Source: Bacillota bacterium
GTDB taxonomy: Bacteria > Bacillota > Clostridia > Lachnospirales > Lachnospiraceae
Assembly (NCBI GenBank): GCA_023386315.1
Contig: JAEWJZ010000010.1
Location: 411,825-475,824 of the forward strand
Reading direction: 5' to 3'
DNA: 64,000 bases
The notes under the pieces were generated by a model. The model made no database searches, was not told the DNA's origin, and was given only the letters and a program-made list of their open reading frames with translations. Within the stretch, counting starts at the first letter, position 1, and every line of letters starts with the position of its first letter. This document shows, piece after piece, positions 42,573 to 52,591 of the stretch. Made by a program: the position numbers and the translations under genes.

Positions 42573-43625
42573 CTATAAGTATACTACACAGTTCTGCTCT
42601 GCCGAACGGAAAACAGCCTCCATAATATGCATGACTTCCATAACCTCTTCCAGTTGAATAAAAGGCTTTGCCCCTTCATGAATGCAGGCATTCACATTGC
42701 GGTAAAAATCCCGGATATCGGAATGTACTTCCGGCAGGGGATATTTCTTTACCGTTTCATCAGTTCGCGGAGCCATGGTCTTTGTCAGACCCGCTGCGGT
42801 TACAACCGGTACTGCATCACGTTTTTCCCAATCCGAAACCATAACAATTTCGCCGTTTAGCTTCCAGTCATGAATAATGGCGGAACCGTTTTCTCCCTGG
42901 ATATACCAGCGAGGCATGGAGATAAAATTACTGGTCCCCACTTCCACCAAAAAAGTCAGCTGGTCATCAAATTGAAACAATGCGCGGAAGCCATCATCTA
43001 CCGCTTCGTTGGTAACATTCGTCAATTGTGCAAAAACACTGAGAGGTTTGCGGCCGCCAAGCATCATAGTCATCTGATCCAGAAGATGCACGCCCCAGTC
43101 CAGTACCATGCCGCCGCCATGCTCTTTCTGGTTTCGCCAGTCTCCCGGTATTCCCCGGGAGCCATGTACGCGGCTCTCAATATTAAAAGTCCTGCCAAGA
43201 GACTGCCGGTCATACAGCTGTTTTATGATCAGATAATCCTCATCCCAGCGGCGGTTTTGATGTACCGTGAAAAAGACCCCCATTTTTCTTGAGTAATCAG
43301 CCATCTGTTTCAGTTCTTCACTATTTAGTGCCACCGGTTTTTCACAGATTACATGCTTACCTGTACTCATGACCGCAAGTGCAACAGGTAAATGGGTATC
43401 ATTTGGAGTAGCTATGGTTACTGCCTCCACTGTTATGTCATTCAGCAATTCCTGCTGTGACTGATAGACATGTATTCCGTCCGCAGCCGCTGCTTCCCTG
43501 CGGACAGGATCAATGTCCCAGATACCGCACAGACTGGTTTCAGGTATTTCGTTAAGCATGCGGGCATGCCAGCTTCCCATGCCGCCGTATCCAATCAAGG
43601 CAATATGTAGTTTTTTCTTTTCCAT
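42573..43625 (-). CDS. Gfo/Idh/MocA-family oxidoreductase
   Basis: 350 residues. Rossmann motif LIGYGGMGSWHARML, the EKP motif HVICEKPVALNSEEL and the catalytic-His region GGMVLDWGVHLLDQM. A sugar or cyclitol dehydrogenase using NAD(P). Last of four co-directional genes with two TIM-barrel isomerases and another dehydrogenase, under a divergent AraC regulator. Paired dehydrogenases suggest that a ring carbon is oxidised and later reduced again (inference). Confidence 0.88.
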   Translation of the reverse strand: MEKKKLHIALIGYGGMGSWHARMLNEIPETSLCGIWDIDPVRREAAAADGIHVYQSQQELLNDITVEAVTIATPNDTHLPVALAVMSTGKHVICEKPVALNSEELKQMADYSRKMGVFFTVHQNRRWDEDYLIIKQLYDRQSLGRTFNIESRVHGSRGIPGDWRNQKEHGGGMVLDWGVHLLDQMTMMLGGRKPLSVFAQLTNVTNEAVDDGFRALFQFDDQLTFLVEVGTSNFISMPRWYIQGENGSAIIHDWKLNGEIVMVSDWEKRDAVPVVTAAGLTKTMAPRTDETVKKYPLPEVHSDIRDFYRNVNACIHEGAKPFIQLEEVMEVMHIMEAVFRSAEQNCVVYL

Positions 43626-43646
43626 AATTAAATGTTCTCCTGACTT

Positions 43647-44612
43647 TTAGTTCCACCACGCCTTTGCAGGACGGTCGTGAATAACGATATCCTTTAAGAA
43701 GTCAATGGCCTTTTCAAGTCCCTCCTCAACGGACATGAAAGCATCTTCATGTTCAATACTGATGGCCCCGTCATAACCGATGAGCCGCAAGGCAGAGATG
43801 ATCTCCTTCCATTCATCCGCATCATGGCCCCATCCAACAGAGCGGAATGACCAGCTGCGTTCTGACAAATCACCATAGTTTCCGGTATCCAGCACACCAT
43901 TAACCTGTGTATTAACCGTATCAATTTTGGTATCCTTTGCATGAAAATGGTAGATTGCGCCCTTGAGTGCCTTAATGGCCTCAGCCGGACGGATTCCCTG
44001 CCAGAACAGGTGGCTGGGATCGAAGTTGGCACCAATTGCATCACCAACTGCTCTTCTTAATCGCAGCAGTGTAGCAGTATTGTATACACAAAAGCCGGGA
44101 TGCAGCTCCAATGCAATCTTATTGACACCGTAATTGGCGGCCTCAGAGACAGCTCCCTGCCAGAAAGGAATTAATACCTCATTCCATTGATAATCCAGGA
44201 CGTGCTGGTAATCCGTCGGCCAGGAACACGTCACCCAATTGGGATATTTTGCACCTTCATAGTCACCGGGACACCCGGAAAAACTTACCACCGTATCGAC
44301 TCCCAGTTTCTCAGCCAGGCGCAGGGTCCGGGTAAAATCGGCAGCCGCCTGAGCACGGACATCTGCACTTGGATGTACATGGTTGGAATGGCAGCTCAAT
44401 GCACTGATTTCCAAATTATATTTTTTCAGCATATCCTTATAAGCCGACAATTTACTCTCACTGGAAAGCAGCTCCTCTGGATTGGAATGTTTGCTGCCCG
44501 GTGAGCCGCCGGTACCAATCTCCACTGTCTGTACCCCCAGACTGCTCAGATAACGGAATGCTTCCTCTGCACTCCGGTCATATAACGGAACTGTTAATAC
44601 TCCTAATTTCAT
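43647..44612 (-). CDS. Sugar phosphate isomerase/epimerase family TIM barrel
   Basis: 321 residues of the AP-endonuclease-2-like superfamily, RBS AAAGGAG. Metal-site candidates: SCHSNHVHPS, IALELHPGF (Glu), NFDPSHLFWQGI (Asp-x-x-His), FHAKDTK (His) and ISIEHEDAF (Glu). This ligand order is typical of IolE/xylose-isomerase-like enzymes acting on free or glycosidic keto-sugars. Lies 21 bases before the Gfo/Idh gene. Confidence 0.85.
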   Translation of the reverse strand: MKLGVLTVPLYDRSAEEAFRYLSSLGVQTVEIGTGGSPGSKHSNPEELLSSESKLSAYKDMLKKYNLEISALSCHSNHVHPSADVRAQAAADFTRTLRLAEKLGVDTVVSFSGCPGDYEGAKYPNWVTCSWPTDYQHVLDYQWNEVLIPFWQGAVSEAANYGVNKIALELHPGFCVYNTATLLRLRRAVGDAIGANFDPSHLFWQGIRPAEAIKALKGAIYHFHAKDTKIDTVNTQVNGVLDTGNYGDLSERSWSFRSVGWGHDADEWKEIISALRLIGYDGAISIEHEDAFMSVEEGLEKAIDFLKDIVIHDRPAKAWWN

Positions 44613-44633
44613 ACGAATACTCCTTTCAGGAAT

Positions 44634-45380
44634 CTACAGATTCATAATGTGTTTATACCCTTTTTCTATGCTTTGGTAGGGTGACACAGCGAATTCCTCC
44701 TGTTCCAAAATACAGTGCTGTACTCCGATTTCCAGTCCTTTGCATATAATCGCATTAAAATCCAGAACACCTTCGTCTAAATCCACACACTTCCTGCTTT
44801 TAAAATCGGCCATTTGCTTTAAATGCAGCAACCGGATACGATTCTTCTGTTTTTCCATGTACGCCATTACATCCACACCTGCATACGCCGCCCAGTATAC
44901 ATCTAATTCCAATACCATATCCAGCCCATCAGTCAGTTGCATCAGTAAATCCAGAAGAACTGTTCCGTCTTCTGACTTTGCAAATTCATGAGCATGGTTA
45001 TGATAACCAAACGTAAAACCTGCACTGCGCACAGCCCTGGCAATCGGTGCAAGCTGTTCTGCCAGAATTTTTGCATCGTGGATTGTTTTAAGGGGATAAT
45101 AAGGCACAATGATCGTTTGCGTCCCAATCTCCCGGTTATAGTTCAGCTCCTCATCCAAATCATTGACCAGCCGTTCCAGCGGTACGTGGCTGCTTATGGA
45201 CTTTAATCCGTTTTCTTTCAGCAAACTGTACATCTGGCTGGCAGTCAGACCTCCATAACCGGCAAATTCCACACCGGTATAGCCAATCTCTCCGACCCGT
45301 TTCAGGACACCAGGAAAATCTTCTTTTGTAAGTTCACGCAGTGAATAAAGCTGAAGATTGAACTCCTCAATCAAACTCAT
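44634..45380 (-). CDS. Sugar phosphate isomerase/epimerase family TIM barrel
   Basis: 248 residues from MSLIEEFNLQLYSLRE behind AGAGGTG; the longer frame lacks a site. TIM-barrel marks VEFAGYGG, FGYHNHAHEF, LELDVYWAAYAGVD, LLHLKQM and ILEQEEF supply the metal-binding His/Glu/Asp set. Shorter than its neighbour and only distantly related to it, so the two probably do different steps. Same operon. Confidence 0.85.
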   Translation of the reverse strand: MSLIEEFNLQLYSLRELTKEDFPGVLKRVGEIGYTGVEFAGYGGLTASQMYSLLKENGLKSISSHVPLERLVNDLDEELNYNREIGTQTIIVPYYPLKTIHDAKILAEQLAPIARAVRSAGFTFGYHNHAHEFAKSEDGTVLLDLLMQLTDGLDMVLELDVYWAAYAGVDVMAYMEKQKNRIRLLHLKQMADFKSRKCVDLDEGVLDFNAIICKGLEIGVQHCILEQEEFAVSPYQSIEKGYKHIMNL

Positions 45381-45399
45381 AAGATAACACCTCTCTGTT

Positions 45400-46473
45400 T
45401 TATAATAGAATCTGCCGTCCTTCTCTGGCAGACTGATAAACCGCATCTAAAATCTGTGTAACGGCTGCAGCCTGCTCCGGCAATACCACTAACTCTCCTT
45501 TACCAAGAATCGCATCAAAAAACGTTTGCTGTTCTAATACCTCAGGAGTGACGACATCCCCGTCATAAAAAGCAACTCCTCCTGCTTCCAGGTTTGGCTT
45601 CAGCTCATACAGGCGGTCATTTTTGGTACCGTTGATCGTCAGTCCACTTAGCATATCCGCACCTGCTTTGGTACCGCACAGAACGGTTTTGGCCTCATGG
45701 ACATCCAGGGAATTAAGTGCCCAGCTCGCTTCCAGGGTTATTGTGGCCCCATCCTCCATAATGATAAATCCAAAAGCACTGTCTTCCACTGTAAAATTGT
45801 CAGGTTCCCATGGTCCCCAGGCATTGGCAGGCTGTCTCTCGCCATTGAGTTTATGATATACGGTACCTACCACACTTTTGGGTTTATAATTGTTCATCAT
45901 CCATAACGTCAGGTCAAGTGCATGGGTGCCAATGTCGATCAGCGGTCCGCCTCCCTGCTCGTATTCGTTTAAAAATACCCCCCATGTTGGAACTGCCCGG
46001 CGGCGGATGGCTTTTGCTTTGGCATAATATATCTCACCCAGTTCCCCGTTGGCACATTCCTGTTTGAGATAGATGCTGTCGGCGCGATAACGGTTCTGGT
46101 AACCAATGTTCAGCAGTTTGCCAGTTTTCTTAGCTGCTTCCACCATTTCCATTGCCTGGCTATAATTGATAGCCATGGGTTTTTCACACATGACATGCCT
46201 GCCTGCATTCAGCGCGGCTACCGTAATTTCACAATGGGAACGGTTGGGCGTACAAACATAAACCGCATCCAGATCCAGTTTGATAAGTTCCCGGTAGTCC
46301 GTAAATACCTTAGCATCTTTTGTGCCATATTTTTTTGCAGCTTCACAGGCACGCTCTTCAATAATATCACAAAAAGCCACAACTTCTGCCCTGCCTTCTT
46401 TTCTGACAGCCGGCAGGTGCTTGCCGTTTGCAATGCCTCCGCACCCTATAATTCCCAGCTTTAATGATTTCAT
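45400..46473 (-). CDS. Gfo/Idh/MocA-family oxidoreductase
   Basis: 357 residues from MKSLKLGIIGCGG behind GGAAGGGG. Rossmann GIIGCGGIANGKHL, EKP motif HVMCEKPMAINYSQA and the catalytic region GGPLIDIGTHALDLTLWMM. First gene of the four-gene operon, divergent from araC. Not a close copy of the dehydrogenase at the operon end. No transporter or kinase lies in the unit, so uptake must be encoded elsewhere. Confidence 0.88.
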   Translation of the reverse strand: MKSLKLGIIGCGGIANGKHLPAVRKEGRAEVVAFCDIIEERACEAAKKYGTKDAKVFTDYRELIKLDLDAVYVCTPNRSHCEITVAALNAGRHVMCEKPMAINYSQAMEMVEAAKKTGKLLNIGYQNRYRADSIYLKQECANGELGEIYYAKAKAIRRRAVPTWGVFLNEYEQGGGPLIDIGTHALDLTLWMMNNYKPKSVVGTVYHKLNGERQPANAWGPWEPDNFTVEDSAFGFIIMEDGATITLEASWALNSLDVHEAKTVLCGTKAGADMLSGLTINGTKNDRLYELKPNLEAGGVAFYDGDVVTPEVLEQQTFFDAILGKGELVVLPEQAAAVTQILDAVYQSAREGRQILL

Positions 46474-46515
46474 ATACCCCTTCCTTTCATTGTTCAATGA
46501 TAATTAATCCGTTAC

Positions 46516-46531
46516 TTGTAATTTTTTACAA
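46516..46531. promoter_or_regulatory. Palindrome TTGTAATTTTTTACAA in the araC divergent region
   Basis: A perfect 6-4-6 inverted repeat just downstream of a minus-strand TATAAT box (46536-46541) of the Gfo/Idh operon. Possible operator. Confidence 0.4.
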
Positions 46532-46629
46532 TTTGATTATAATATAATAAAACAGTATTCGCTTGCCGTAATAAACATAATTTGTGCCATAATTGGCTGC
46601 GTTTCTTTTCTATAAAAAGGAGGCTTGCA

Positions 46630-47511
46630 ATGATTGATTCAAAATATAATTATGAGATATCGCGGGACAGCCAGGCTAACTCTTCCTCCTGGTATTCCAT
46701 CAATAACAACTGCGTTCCCCATTTCCACAGTGCGTTGGAACTGGTATATGTAAGAAACGGTACCATGGAAGCAACATTAAACGGGAAATTTTACTGTATT
46801 CAGGCCAGGGAACTGCTGCTGGTGCCAAGCTATACCGTGCACCGTTATTTAACGCCTGATTACTCAGATACCATAGTGATGACGATACCCCTTTCCTATA
46901 TACCTGTCTTTCAAAAGAAACTGAAGGGAAAGACATTTTCCCTATGTCATATAACGAACAAAGTTCTGACCCCGGAGGTGGCCCGCTGCATGCGGTGCTG
47001 TTGTGACCTGCAGCGAAAAACACCTGAATCCCTGGCCGCCAGAGGGTATATTCATGTAATTCTGGCTTTGCTGACAGAAAACATTCCGATGGAAAATACT
47101 CATACAAAGGATGACGATGCTTTGGTACGCAATGTTCTCACTTATCTTCACAATAATTACAAAAACACATTGTCCCTAAAAACCATTGCTGAGGAATTCG
47201 GTTACAGTACCAGCCGGTTTTCTCACATATTCAACAAACATGTAGGATGCAGTATCAGTGAATATATTAACTCACTCCGTTGCAGACATGTCGCAGGTAT
47301 CTTGTTAGACAGTGAGGAATTCACGATTACAGATGCCGCCATGAGTGCTGGATTTAACAGCATGCGTACGTTTTACCGGGCCTTTATGTCCATATTTGGC
47401 GTCAGTCCCAGCAAATATACTGATGTGTATAAAGAAAACGATACACTGAAACACTGCCAGCAGGAATGTCTTCCCTGGGATAACAATAAATGTCCATGTT
47501 TACTTAAGTAA
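46630..47511 (+). CDS. AraC-family transcriptional regulator
   Basis: 293 residues from MIDSKYNYE behind AAAAGGAGG; the longer frame to 46582 is leader. N-terminal cupin-type sensor (HFHSALELVYVRNGTMEATLNG, LLLVPSYTVHRY), C-terminal double HTH (LSLKTIAEEFGYSTSRFSHIFNKHVG, FTITDAAMSAGFNSMRTFYRAF, FGVSPSKY). It most likely activates the divergent dehydrogenase/isomerase operon in response to its sugar. Confidence 0.92.
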   Translation: MIDSKYNYEISRDSQANSSSWYSINNNCVPHFHSALELVYVRNGTMEATLNGKFYCIQARELLLVPSYTVHRYLTPDYSDTIVMTIPLSYIPVFQKKLKGKTFSLCHITNKVLTPEVARCMRCCCDLQRKTPESLAARGYIHVILALLTENIPMENTHTKDDDALVRNVLTYLHNNYKNTLSLKTIAEEFGYSTSRFSHIFNKHVGCSISEYINSLRCRHVAGILLDSEEFTITDAAMSAGFNSMRTFYRAFMSIFGVSPSKYTDVYKENDTLKHCQQECLPWDNNKCPCLLK

Positions 47512-47548
47512 ATGTTACATAGGGCAGAATCTCTGCTATAAACAAAAA

Positions 47549-47592
47549 AAATCAGGGTTGATGGCATGTTTCCCCGCCTTCAATCCTGATTT
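47549..47592. terminator. Bidirectional terminator
   Basis: ATCAGG-TTGA pairs with TCAATCCTGAT. Eight T on the minus strand and TTTTCTTT on the plus strand serve araC and the convergent reductase gene. Confidence 0.75.
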
Positions 47593-47625
47593 TCTTTGTT
47601 TCAACTCAAACTGTCGCACGCTGAT

Positions 47626-49191
47626 TTAAGGAATCAGATATGGTTTCGTCAAATCCTCAAACTCTTCTCCGTATTCCTTCAGATAATCCATAAAATACAT
47701 TCCTTTGGTATTTAAGGCCTGAGAAAGTTTTACCATAAAGTCCGGAATATCTTCTTTTTTTACTGCACCCAGACATTTCCCCAAATGGGTGTTATTGTTC
47801 CCTGCTGCTCCCCCTACATGAAGTTCAAATGCATCTGCCGGAGCATTGGAAATACGTTTTTTACAGCCGGCAAAGCCAATTTCACTTACCTGATGCCTGG
47901 AACAGGAATTAAAACACCCGGATATGGAAACTCCCGGCAGATAATCCGTCTTTATCTTATTTTCCATCAGTACCCTGTTTATTTCTTTTAATAAAGTCTG
48001 GCTCTCTAAAACTCCTATCTGGCAGGTTGGAACTCCCACACAGCTGACACTCATACCAATGGGAGTTACCTGATTGGTCTCTTCCATTATTGCCAGAAGC
48101 TTTTCTCCTTCTTCCCTGGTCAGATTGCGGATGTACATGCTTTCCGTCATAGTAAGGCGTATGTCCTGTTGTTTATCAGTGAGAAATGCAATTATTTTTT
48201 CAAGGGCTTTTACAGGCAGCTGTCCGCATTGGGGGTGAATGACTGCTGTATAGAATCCCTCTTGTTTTTGGGCTATCAGATTACCGCTGTCTGTATGGAT
48301 ATAAGAAGACTGCATCTGATCTGCAGATTCCCATATTCCTTCTGCATCCACATTTATATTCAGCTCCATGGATTCTTTCACCTGGGCGAGATGTTTTTTG
48401 TAACACTCCATAAATGCTTCTTCTCCCATTCTTTTTGGGATGTATCTCAGCCTGGCTTTTCCCTTATTCTCATAATCCCCTTCCGCCGCAAATATTCTGG
48501 TAACAGCTTCCACATGGTACAGTACCTGGTCTAAGGGGATCAGCTCGTCATACGGCAAAGCAACTGCCGGATTATTACCTAATCCGCCTGCAAGATACAT
48601 TTTAAAATAGGGTTTTCCCTGATCCAGAACTGACAAAAAGCCCAAATCATTAATGGTACAGTTTGCAGTATCCGCTTCATTGTTGGAAAAGGCAATTTTC
48701 AGTTTACGGGGCAGATGGTATTCCAGGATCCGTTCCATGACATACCGGTTCACCTGCAGCGCATAGGGTGTAGGATCAAAGGCTTCTGTTTTATCCACAC
48801 CGGACAGGGGAGACAGTGCAACGTTCCGGGGGAAATTACCGCCGCCTCCTCTGGTATACAAACCATGGTCAATGGCAGCTTCCATGATATCACAGACAGA
48901 ATCAATATCCAGATCATGAAGCTGAATGGCCTGCCTGGTTGTAAGATGAATTCGTTGTAAACCATATTGTACGGCAAATTTATAGATTAAATTCATATGG
49001 GCAAATGATAAAATACCGCAGGGTATCCTTAATCGAATCATAAAAGCTTCCCCGCCCTTTTGTGCATAAACCCCCATGCCTCCTGACTTTCCCTTAAAAT
49101 CAGCAGTAGTAATTTCCTTATTTACAAACTTATGACCGGCTTCTCTGAATTGGGCTATTTCCTCTTTTAGTTTTTTATGATATTCATTCAT
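47626..49191 (-). CDS. Ferredoxin-type nitrite/sulfite reductase (siroheme, 4Fe-4S)
   Basis: 521 residues, full length. Two ferredoxin-like half domains (GGMGVYAQKGGEAFMIRLRIP and the second NLIAQKQEGFYTAVIHPQCGQ), siroheme contacts LTTRQAIQLHDL and GGGGNFPRN, and the cluster Cys in CVGVPTC and CFNSC. Makes ammonia from nitrite or sulfide from sulfite with six electrons from ferredoxin. The substrate cannot be settled by eye; absence of nitrate genes leaves assimilatory sulfite reduction equally likely. Single gene. Confidence 0.9.
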   Translation of the reverse strand: MNEYHKKLKEEIAQFREAGHKFVNKEITTADFKGKSGGMGVYAQKGGEAFMIRLRIPCGILSFAHMNLIYKFAVQYGLQRIHLTTRQAIQLHDLDIDSVCDIMEAAIDHGLYTRGGGGNFPRNVALSPLSGVDKTEAFDPTPYALQVNRYVMERILEYHLPRKLKIAFSNNEADTANCTINDLGFLSVLDQGKPYFKMYLAGGLGNNPAVALPYDELIPLDQVLYHVEAVTRIFAAEGDYENKGKARLRYIPKRMGEEAFMECYKKHLAQVKESMELNINVDAEGIWESADQMQSSYIHTDSGNLIAQKQEGFYTAVIHPQCGQLPVKALEKIIAFLTDKQQDIRLTMTESMYIRNLTREEGEKLLAIMEETNQVTPIGMSVSCVGVPTCQIGVLESQTLLKEINRVLMENKIKTDYLPGVSISGCFNSCSRHQVSEIGFAGCKKRISNAPADAFELHVGGAAGNNNTHLGKCLGAVKKEDIPDFMVKLSQALNTKGMYFMDYLKEYGEEFEDLTKPYLIP

Positions 49192-49284
49192 CGTATTTAC
49201 TCCTATTAACCTATAGATTTAATTGTTTTATATTATAATAAATTATAAATTAAATAAAAGCAATACTTATATCTGCATTACCGC

Positions 49285-49824
49285 CTAATATCTGCCTCCC
49301 AGTTTACCAGCCTCCACAAGTGCGGGATTACCGAGAATATCACCCTTTTCAGATACACCAGGGACTGTGATCATTCCCCCGTCTCTAAGGGAAAAATAGC
49401 TCAGTACCGCATGATACATGGATATCAGAGAGTCAAAAACGGTGGGTATTGTATCAGCACAAACAGCTAACAAGACAAGTTCTTTCATTTTAAACGTATT
49501 GCGTATGGGATTATGCAGACGGTCAATGATGCATTTCAATTGAGAACTAACCCCATAAAAATAAACAGGAGTGGCTATCACCAGAACATCTGCATCTGCA
49601 AGTTTCTCATAAATTTCCTGCATATCGTCTTTGTGCGCACAGTTATGACCGTTATCTCTATAGCAAAAATTGCAGCCTGTACACCCATTGACGCGTTTTC
49701 CTGTTACAGAAATCACTTCCACGGTGTTTTTCTGCTTATTAACTCCATCAATAAAAGCATTTGCAAGGATCTCAGTATTGCCATTTTTTCGGGGACTGCC
49801 TATTAACACTGTAATTTTTGACAT
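49285..49824 (-). CDS. Flavodoxin-fold iron-sulfur flavoprotein / NADPH-dependent FMN reductase
   Basis: 179 residues from MSKITVLIG behind GGAGG; the longer frame is leader. FMN phosphate loop GSPRKNGNTEIL, flavin contact TPVYFYGVSSQLKCIIDR. The cluster NGCTGCNFCYRDNGHNC is the compact four-Cys motif of archaeal/clostridial iron-sulfur flavoproteins. Probably an electron carrier or oxidative-stress reductase in the cytosol. Single gene. Confidence 0.87.
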   Translation of the reverse strand: MSKITVLIGSPRKNGNTEILANAFIDGVNKQKNTVEVISVTGKRVNGCTGCNFCYRDNGHNCAHKDDMQEIYEKLADADVLVIATPVYFYGVSSQLKCIIDRLHNPIRNTFKMKELVLLAVCADTIPTVFDSLISMYHAVLSYFSLRDGGMITVPGVSEKGDILGNPALVEAGKLGGRY

Positions 49825-49903
49825 TTTGTTAACCTCCATTATCTTGTCTGTTCGCTTGTTTTTATTTAAGATTGTTGAATTCACATGTTTATAGTATTCG
49901 TAT

Positions 49904-50758
49904 CTATGTACGAAACGTAGACTTTCGGCGCCCTCCGCTTTTAAAGTAAATGATAATTACAATTAAAAATGAGATTGTCTGAGCAGCGGAAATTCGGATT
50001 ATCTGCAATTCATCTGAGCCGGATATGGTTGTGATATGCAGAAGATTAATGATGGCATTATTAAAAAAGTGATCAGCCATGGACATCCAAAGCGATCCGG
50101 TGATTTTAGTCAACAGACAAAATTTAAAGCCGGCAATTCCTGTCGTTAATATAAGGATGATAACAGACGGGATTACTCCCATCAGACTTATTTCTCCATC
50201 CAATAAATTTCTTACAGGTGCTGCGACATGCCAGAAGCCAAAGAGAACAGAGGAAAATACCGCTGCTTTCATGAATGAATATTTTCCTTCTAAAAGTCTG
50301 ACGAATAGTCCACGGAAGACACCTTCCTCCATAGCCACGTTAATGACATTCCCAACGATACAAGACAGGAAAAACAGGATACCGGTCTGCATCCCCCGAT
50401 TACCATCAATTGCATAGCTGGTCACATATACGTTCATAGATGGACTGCTGTTTCTGGATAATTGCAGAAAAAACTCAATGCCATATGCAATCATATACAC
50501 AGCTGCCCCAAGCAGCAGGCCATAAAGCATATTCCTTACAGCTTTTTTATGCGTATAACCGATATCTGACCATTTGAGTGAAAAATATCGTATTGCCAGT
50601 GCAAGCACAAGAATACCTGCCAGTTTATGTATAAACGCCTCGCCAAAGATTGACTGATCTGTGCGGATAACCATGTATTCAACTGCTCTGAATACATAAC
50701 ATATCAAATAAATAACTAAAACGCATACCACAGGACGAAAGGGTGTTTGCTCTTTCAT
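49904..50758 (-). CDS. CPBP-family intramembrane metalloprotease
   Basis: 284 residues, about eight membrane helices, RBS TTGGAGG. CPBP (Abi) motif 1 [14 protein letters not shown] with the two Glu and Arg, motif 2 FGFWHVAAP with His, and a third motif DHFFNNAI. The family includes CAAX-protease-like and bacteriocin self-immunity proteins; the substrate here is unknown. No bacteriocin gene was seen nearby. Confidence 0.88.
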   Translation of the reverse strand: MKEQTPFRPVVCVLVIYLICYVFRAVEYMVIRTDQSIFGEAFIHKLAGILVLALAIRYFSLKWSDIGYTHKKAVRNMLYGLLLGAAVYMIAYGIEFFLQLSRNSSPSMNVYVTSYAIDGNRGMQTGILFFLSCIVGNVINVAMEEGVFRGLFVRLLEGKYSFMKAAVFSSVLFGFWHVAAPVRNLLDGEISLMGVIPSVIILILTTGIAGFKFCLLTKITGSLWMSMADHFFNNAIINLLHITTISGSDELQIIRISAAQTISFLIVIIIYFKSGGRRKSTFRT

Positions 50759-50860
50759 ATGGAACCTCCAATTTATATCTTTTTATAATGACTTTACCGT
50801 AAGTTTAAGCTATAATTATGATAATAACAGACTGCTTAGTCTTGTAAAGGAAGTTTCCCG

Positions 50861-51172
50861 ATGATAGAAATCTGTAATTCAATTAGTATCATATCAGGAA
50901 TTGCCACCTGGCTTCCTCCATTGGTTATTCTTAGCCAATACCATAAAATCAGCTGCACAAAGTACGCTGCCCTTATGGCATTAAGTTTTGTGTTCTGTGC
51001 CCTCTCAATATGTGCACAGCTTTTTAGTACCAGTTTTTTAGTGAAAGCAAAAGATTGGCCGGCTCTTATGGATACATCTCATGAGATAGCGTTAATCTCT
51101 GTGCAGCTGATTATTGCTACAGCCATCATTAATATCATAGCATCGCTGGTATATTTCAGCAAAAACAAATAA
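50861..51172 (+). CDS. Small hypothetical membrane protein
   Basis: 103 residues, RBS AAAGGAAG. Three hydrophobic helices (about residues 5-25, 33-58 and 76-98). No family recognised. The only plus-strand gene in a long minus-strand run, divergent from the CPBP protease gene, with which it could share a control region. Confidence 0.6.
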   Translation: MIEICNSISIISGIATWLPPLVILSQYHKISCTKYAALMALSFVFCALSICAQLFSTSFLVKAKDWPALMDTSHEIALISVQLIIATAIINIIASLVYFSKNK

Positions 51173-51182
51173 CCCTGCCGGC

Positions 51183-51611
51183 TTACAGCTTCTTTTCCAT
51201 TTCCACATAAAGACCATCGTGAAATATTTCTAAAAATCCAGAACGTCGGTACAATGTAATTGCTGGTTCAAGTGTAATACGTGTGCTTAAATGCAGCGTA
51301 TTATCACCACACTGTTTTGCATATTGTTCAACCATATTAAGCAATGATTTAGATATTCCGCGTCCACGATATTCACGCTTTATAAACATACGTTTAACTT
51401 CACCGACATCAGAAGATTTTTTACGATAGGCAACACATCCGATTGGCAAATCGTCAAAGTAGGTTAACCAAACTTTTTTAATTTTTTCATTTTTGCTATA
51501 GCGGGTATAGTAAACACTATCAGCACCGAGAAAGTCCATCATAAAGTCATCTTGTTCGGAAAACAGTTTAATGGCTTCTTCGGAAATAACATCTAAGAGT
51601 ACTGTCTTCAT
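51183..51611 (-). CDS. GNAT-family N-acetyltransferase
   Basis: 142 residues from MKTVLLDVI behind GGAGG. Acetyl-CoA loop VKRMFIKREYRGRGISKSLLNMVEQYA and C-terminal ITLYRRSGFLEI are textbook GNAT. Acceptor unknown. Last of a run of minus-strand genes rich in acetyltransferases. Confidence 0.9.
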   Translation of the reverse strand: MKTVLLDVISEEAIKLFSEQDDFMMDFLGADSVYYTRYSKNEKIKKVWLTYFDDLPIGCVAYRKKSSDVGEVKRMFIKREYRGRGISKSLLNMVEQYAKQCGDNTLHLSTRITLEPAITLYRRSGFLEIFHDGLYVEMEKKL

Positions 51612-51647
51612 AAATACAACCTCCGTCACAAATTTTCAAATCTCTTA

Positions 51648-52535
51648 TCAGGCACGGGACAACATCGGTAACATCACCTTATTATCTTTAAAAATATTCT
51701 CCTTTCCTTTAAGTACAAACAAGTGATTATCTTCCTCCTGTGATTCTTCAACTATGAACCCAGCTTTTAATTCCGGTGTAAATCCCAGACACACACAATC
51801 TGTATTATCATTAGCCATAATACCTAAAATATCATCCAGTTGAAGATTGGCATCGGCAAAAACATCATAACAATTGAGTCTATTATTATCATATTTAACC
51901 ACTGCAACAGCATCATATTGTTCAATATAATAAATATCATTCACTCTAAATTGTAAGCAATGAAATACAAACTGGCTCAGATTATCTACTTTCAGTTCGG
52001 AAAATGGATTTCCTCTTTTATAACTTTTAATAATTAAATTCCAGTCTTCCGGAACTTCTATATCAAGCTTTCTATATGCACCTGGTATTTTTAAGATCGG
52101 CTTGCTATATTGAAACTCCTTGTACTCCTCAAAACCAAATATAGGATAAAAATCTACAACAGAATCATTTGATAGTAAATAAACTGCATCGCATTTATCC
52201 ACCCAATCGTTTAAAACTCTTTCCATTAGGTATCGATTTAACCCTTTGTTTCTATACTCAGGAAGAGTCATAACAGTACTGATTTGTACATATCTTTTTC
52301 GCTTACCTTTCCGGATTATATCATTAATGCATACTGCCACACTTGAAACAGCTGTATCTTCGTAAATAATTATATATGGTTTATAACGGTTATCCATATA
52401 TCCGGATTGATACCACTTTTCATATTTTAAATTGTAGATTTCTTCTGCCAGCTGAAAGTAACTTTTTCTCGAAAACTCTTCTTCCATAACATTATCAATA
52501 TAATTATATGCTTGTCCTTTAATTATGCATTGCAT
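51648..52535 (-). CDS. GNAT-family N-acetyltransferase (large form)
   Basis: 295 residues, RBS ATGGAGG. GNAT core in the N-terminal half with QISTVMTLPEYRNKGLNRYLMERVLND and VVDFYPIFGFEEY. The C-terminal 130 residues form a second domain, as in two-domain GNATs distantly like Eis. Acceptor unknown. AT-richer than most of the window, like its neighbours. Confidence 0.82.
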   Translation of the reverse strand: MQCIIKGQAYNYIDNVMEEEFSRKSYFQLAEEIYNLKYEKWYQSGYMDNRYKPYIIIYEDTAVSSVAVCINDIIRKGKRKRYVQISTVMTLPEYRNKGLNRYLMERVLNDWVDKCDAVYLLSNDSVVDFYPIFGFEEYKEFQYSKPILKIPGAYRKLDIEVPEDWNLIIKSYKRGNPFSELKVDNLSQFVFHCLQFRVNDIYYIEQYDAVAVVKYDNNRLNCYDVFADANLQLDDILGIMANDNTDCVCLGFTPELKAGFIVEESQEEDNHLFVLKGKENIFKDNKVMLPMLSRA

Positions 52536-52591
52536 TACTTATCCTCCATTTATAATTATGTTGAAAGATTACTTTACCTAAAATTTTAGTG

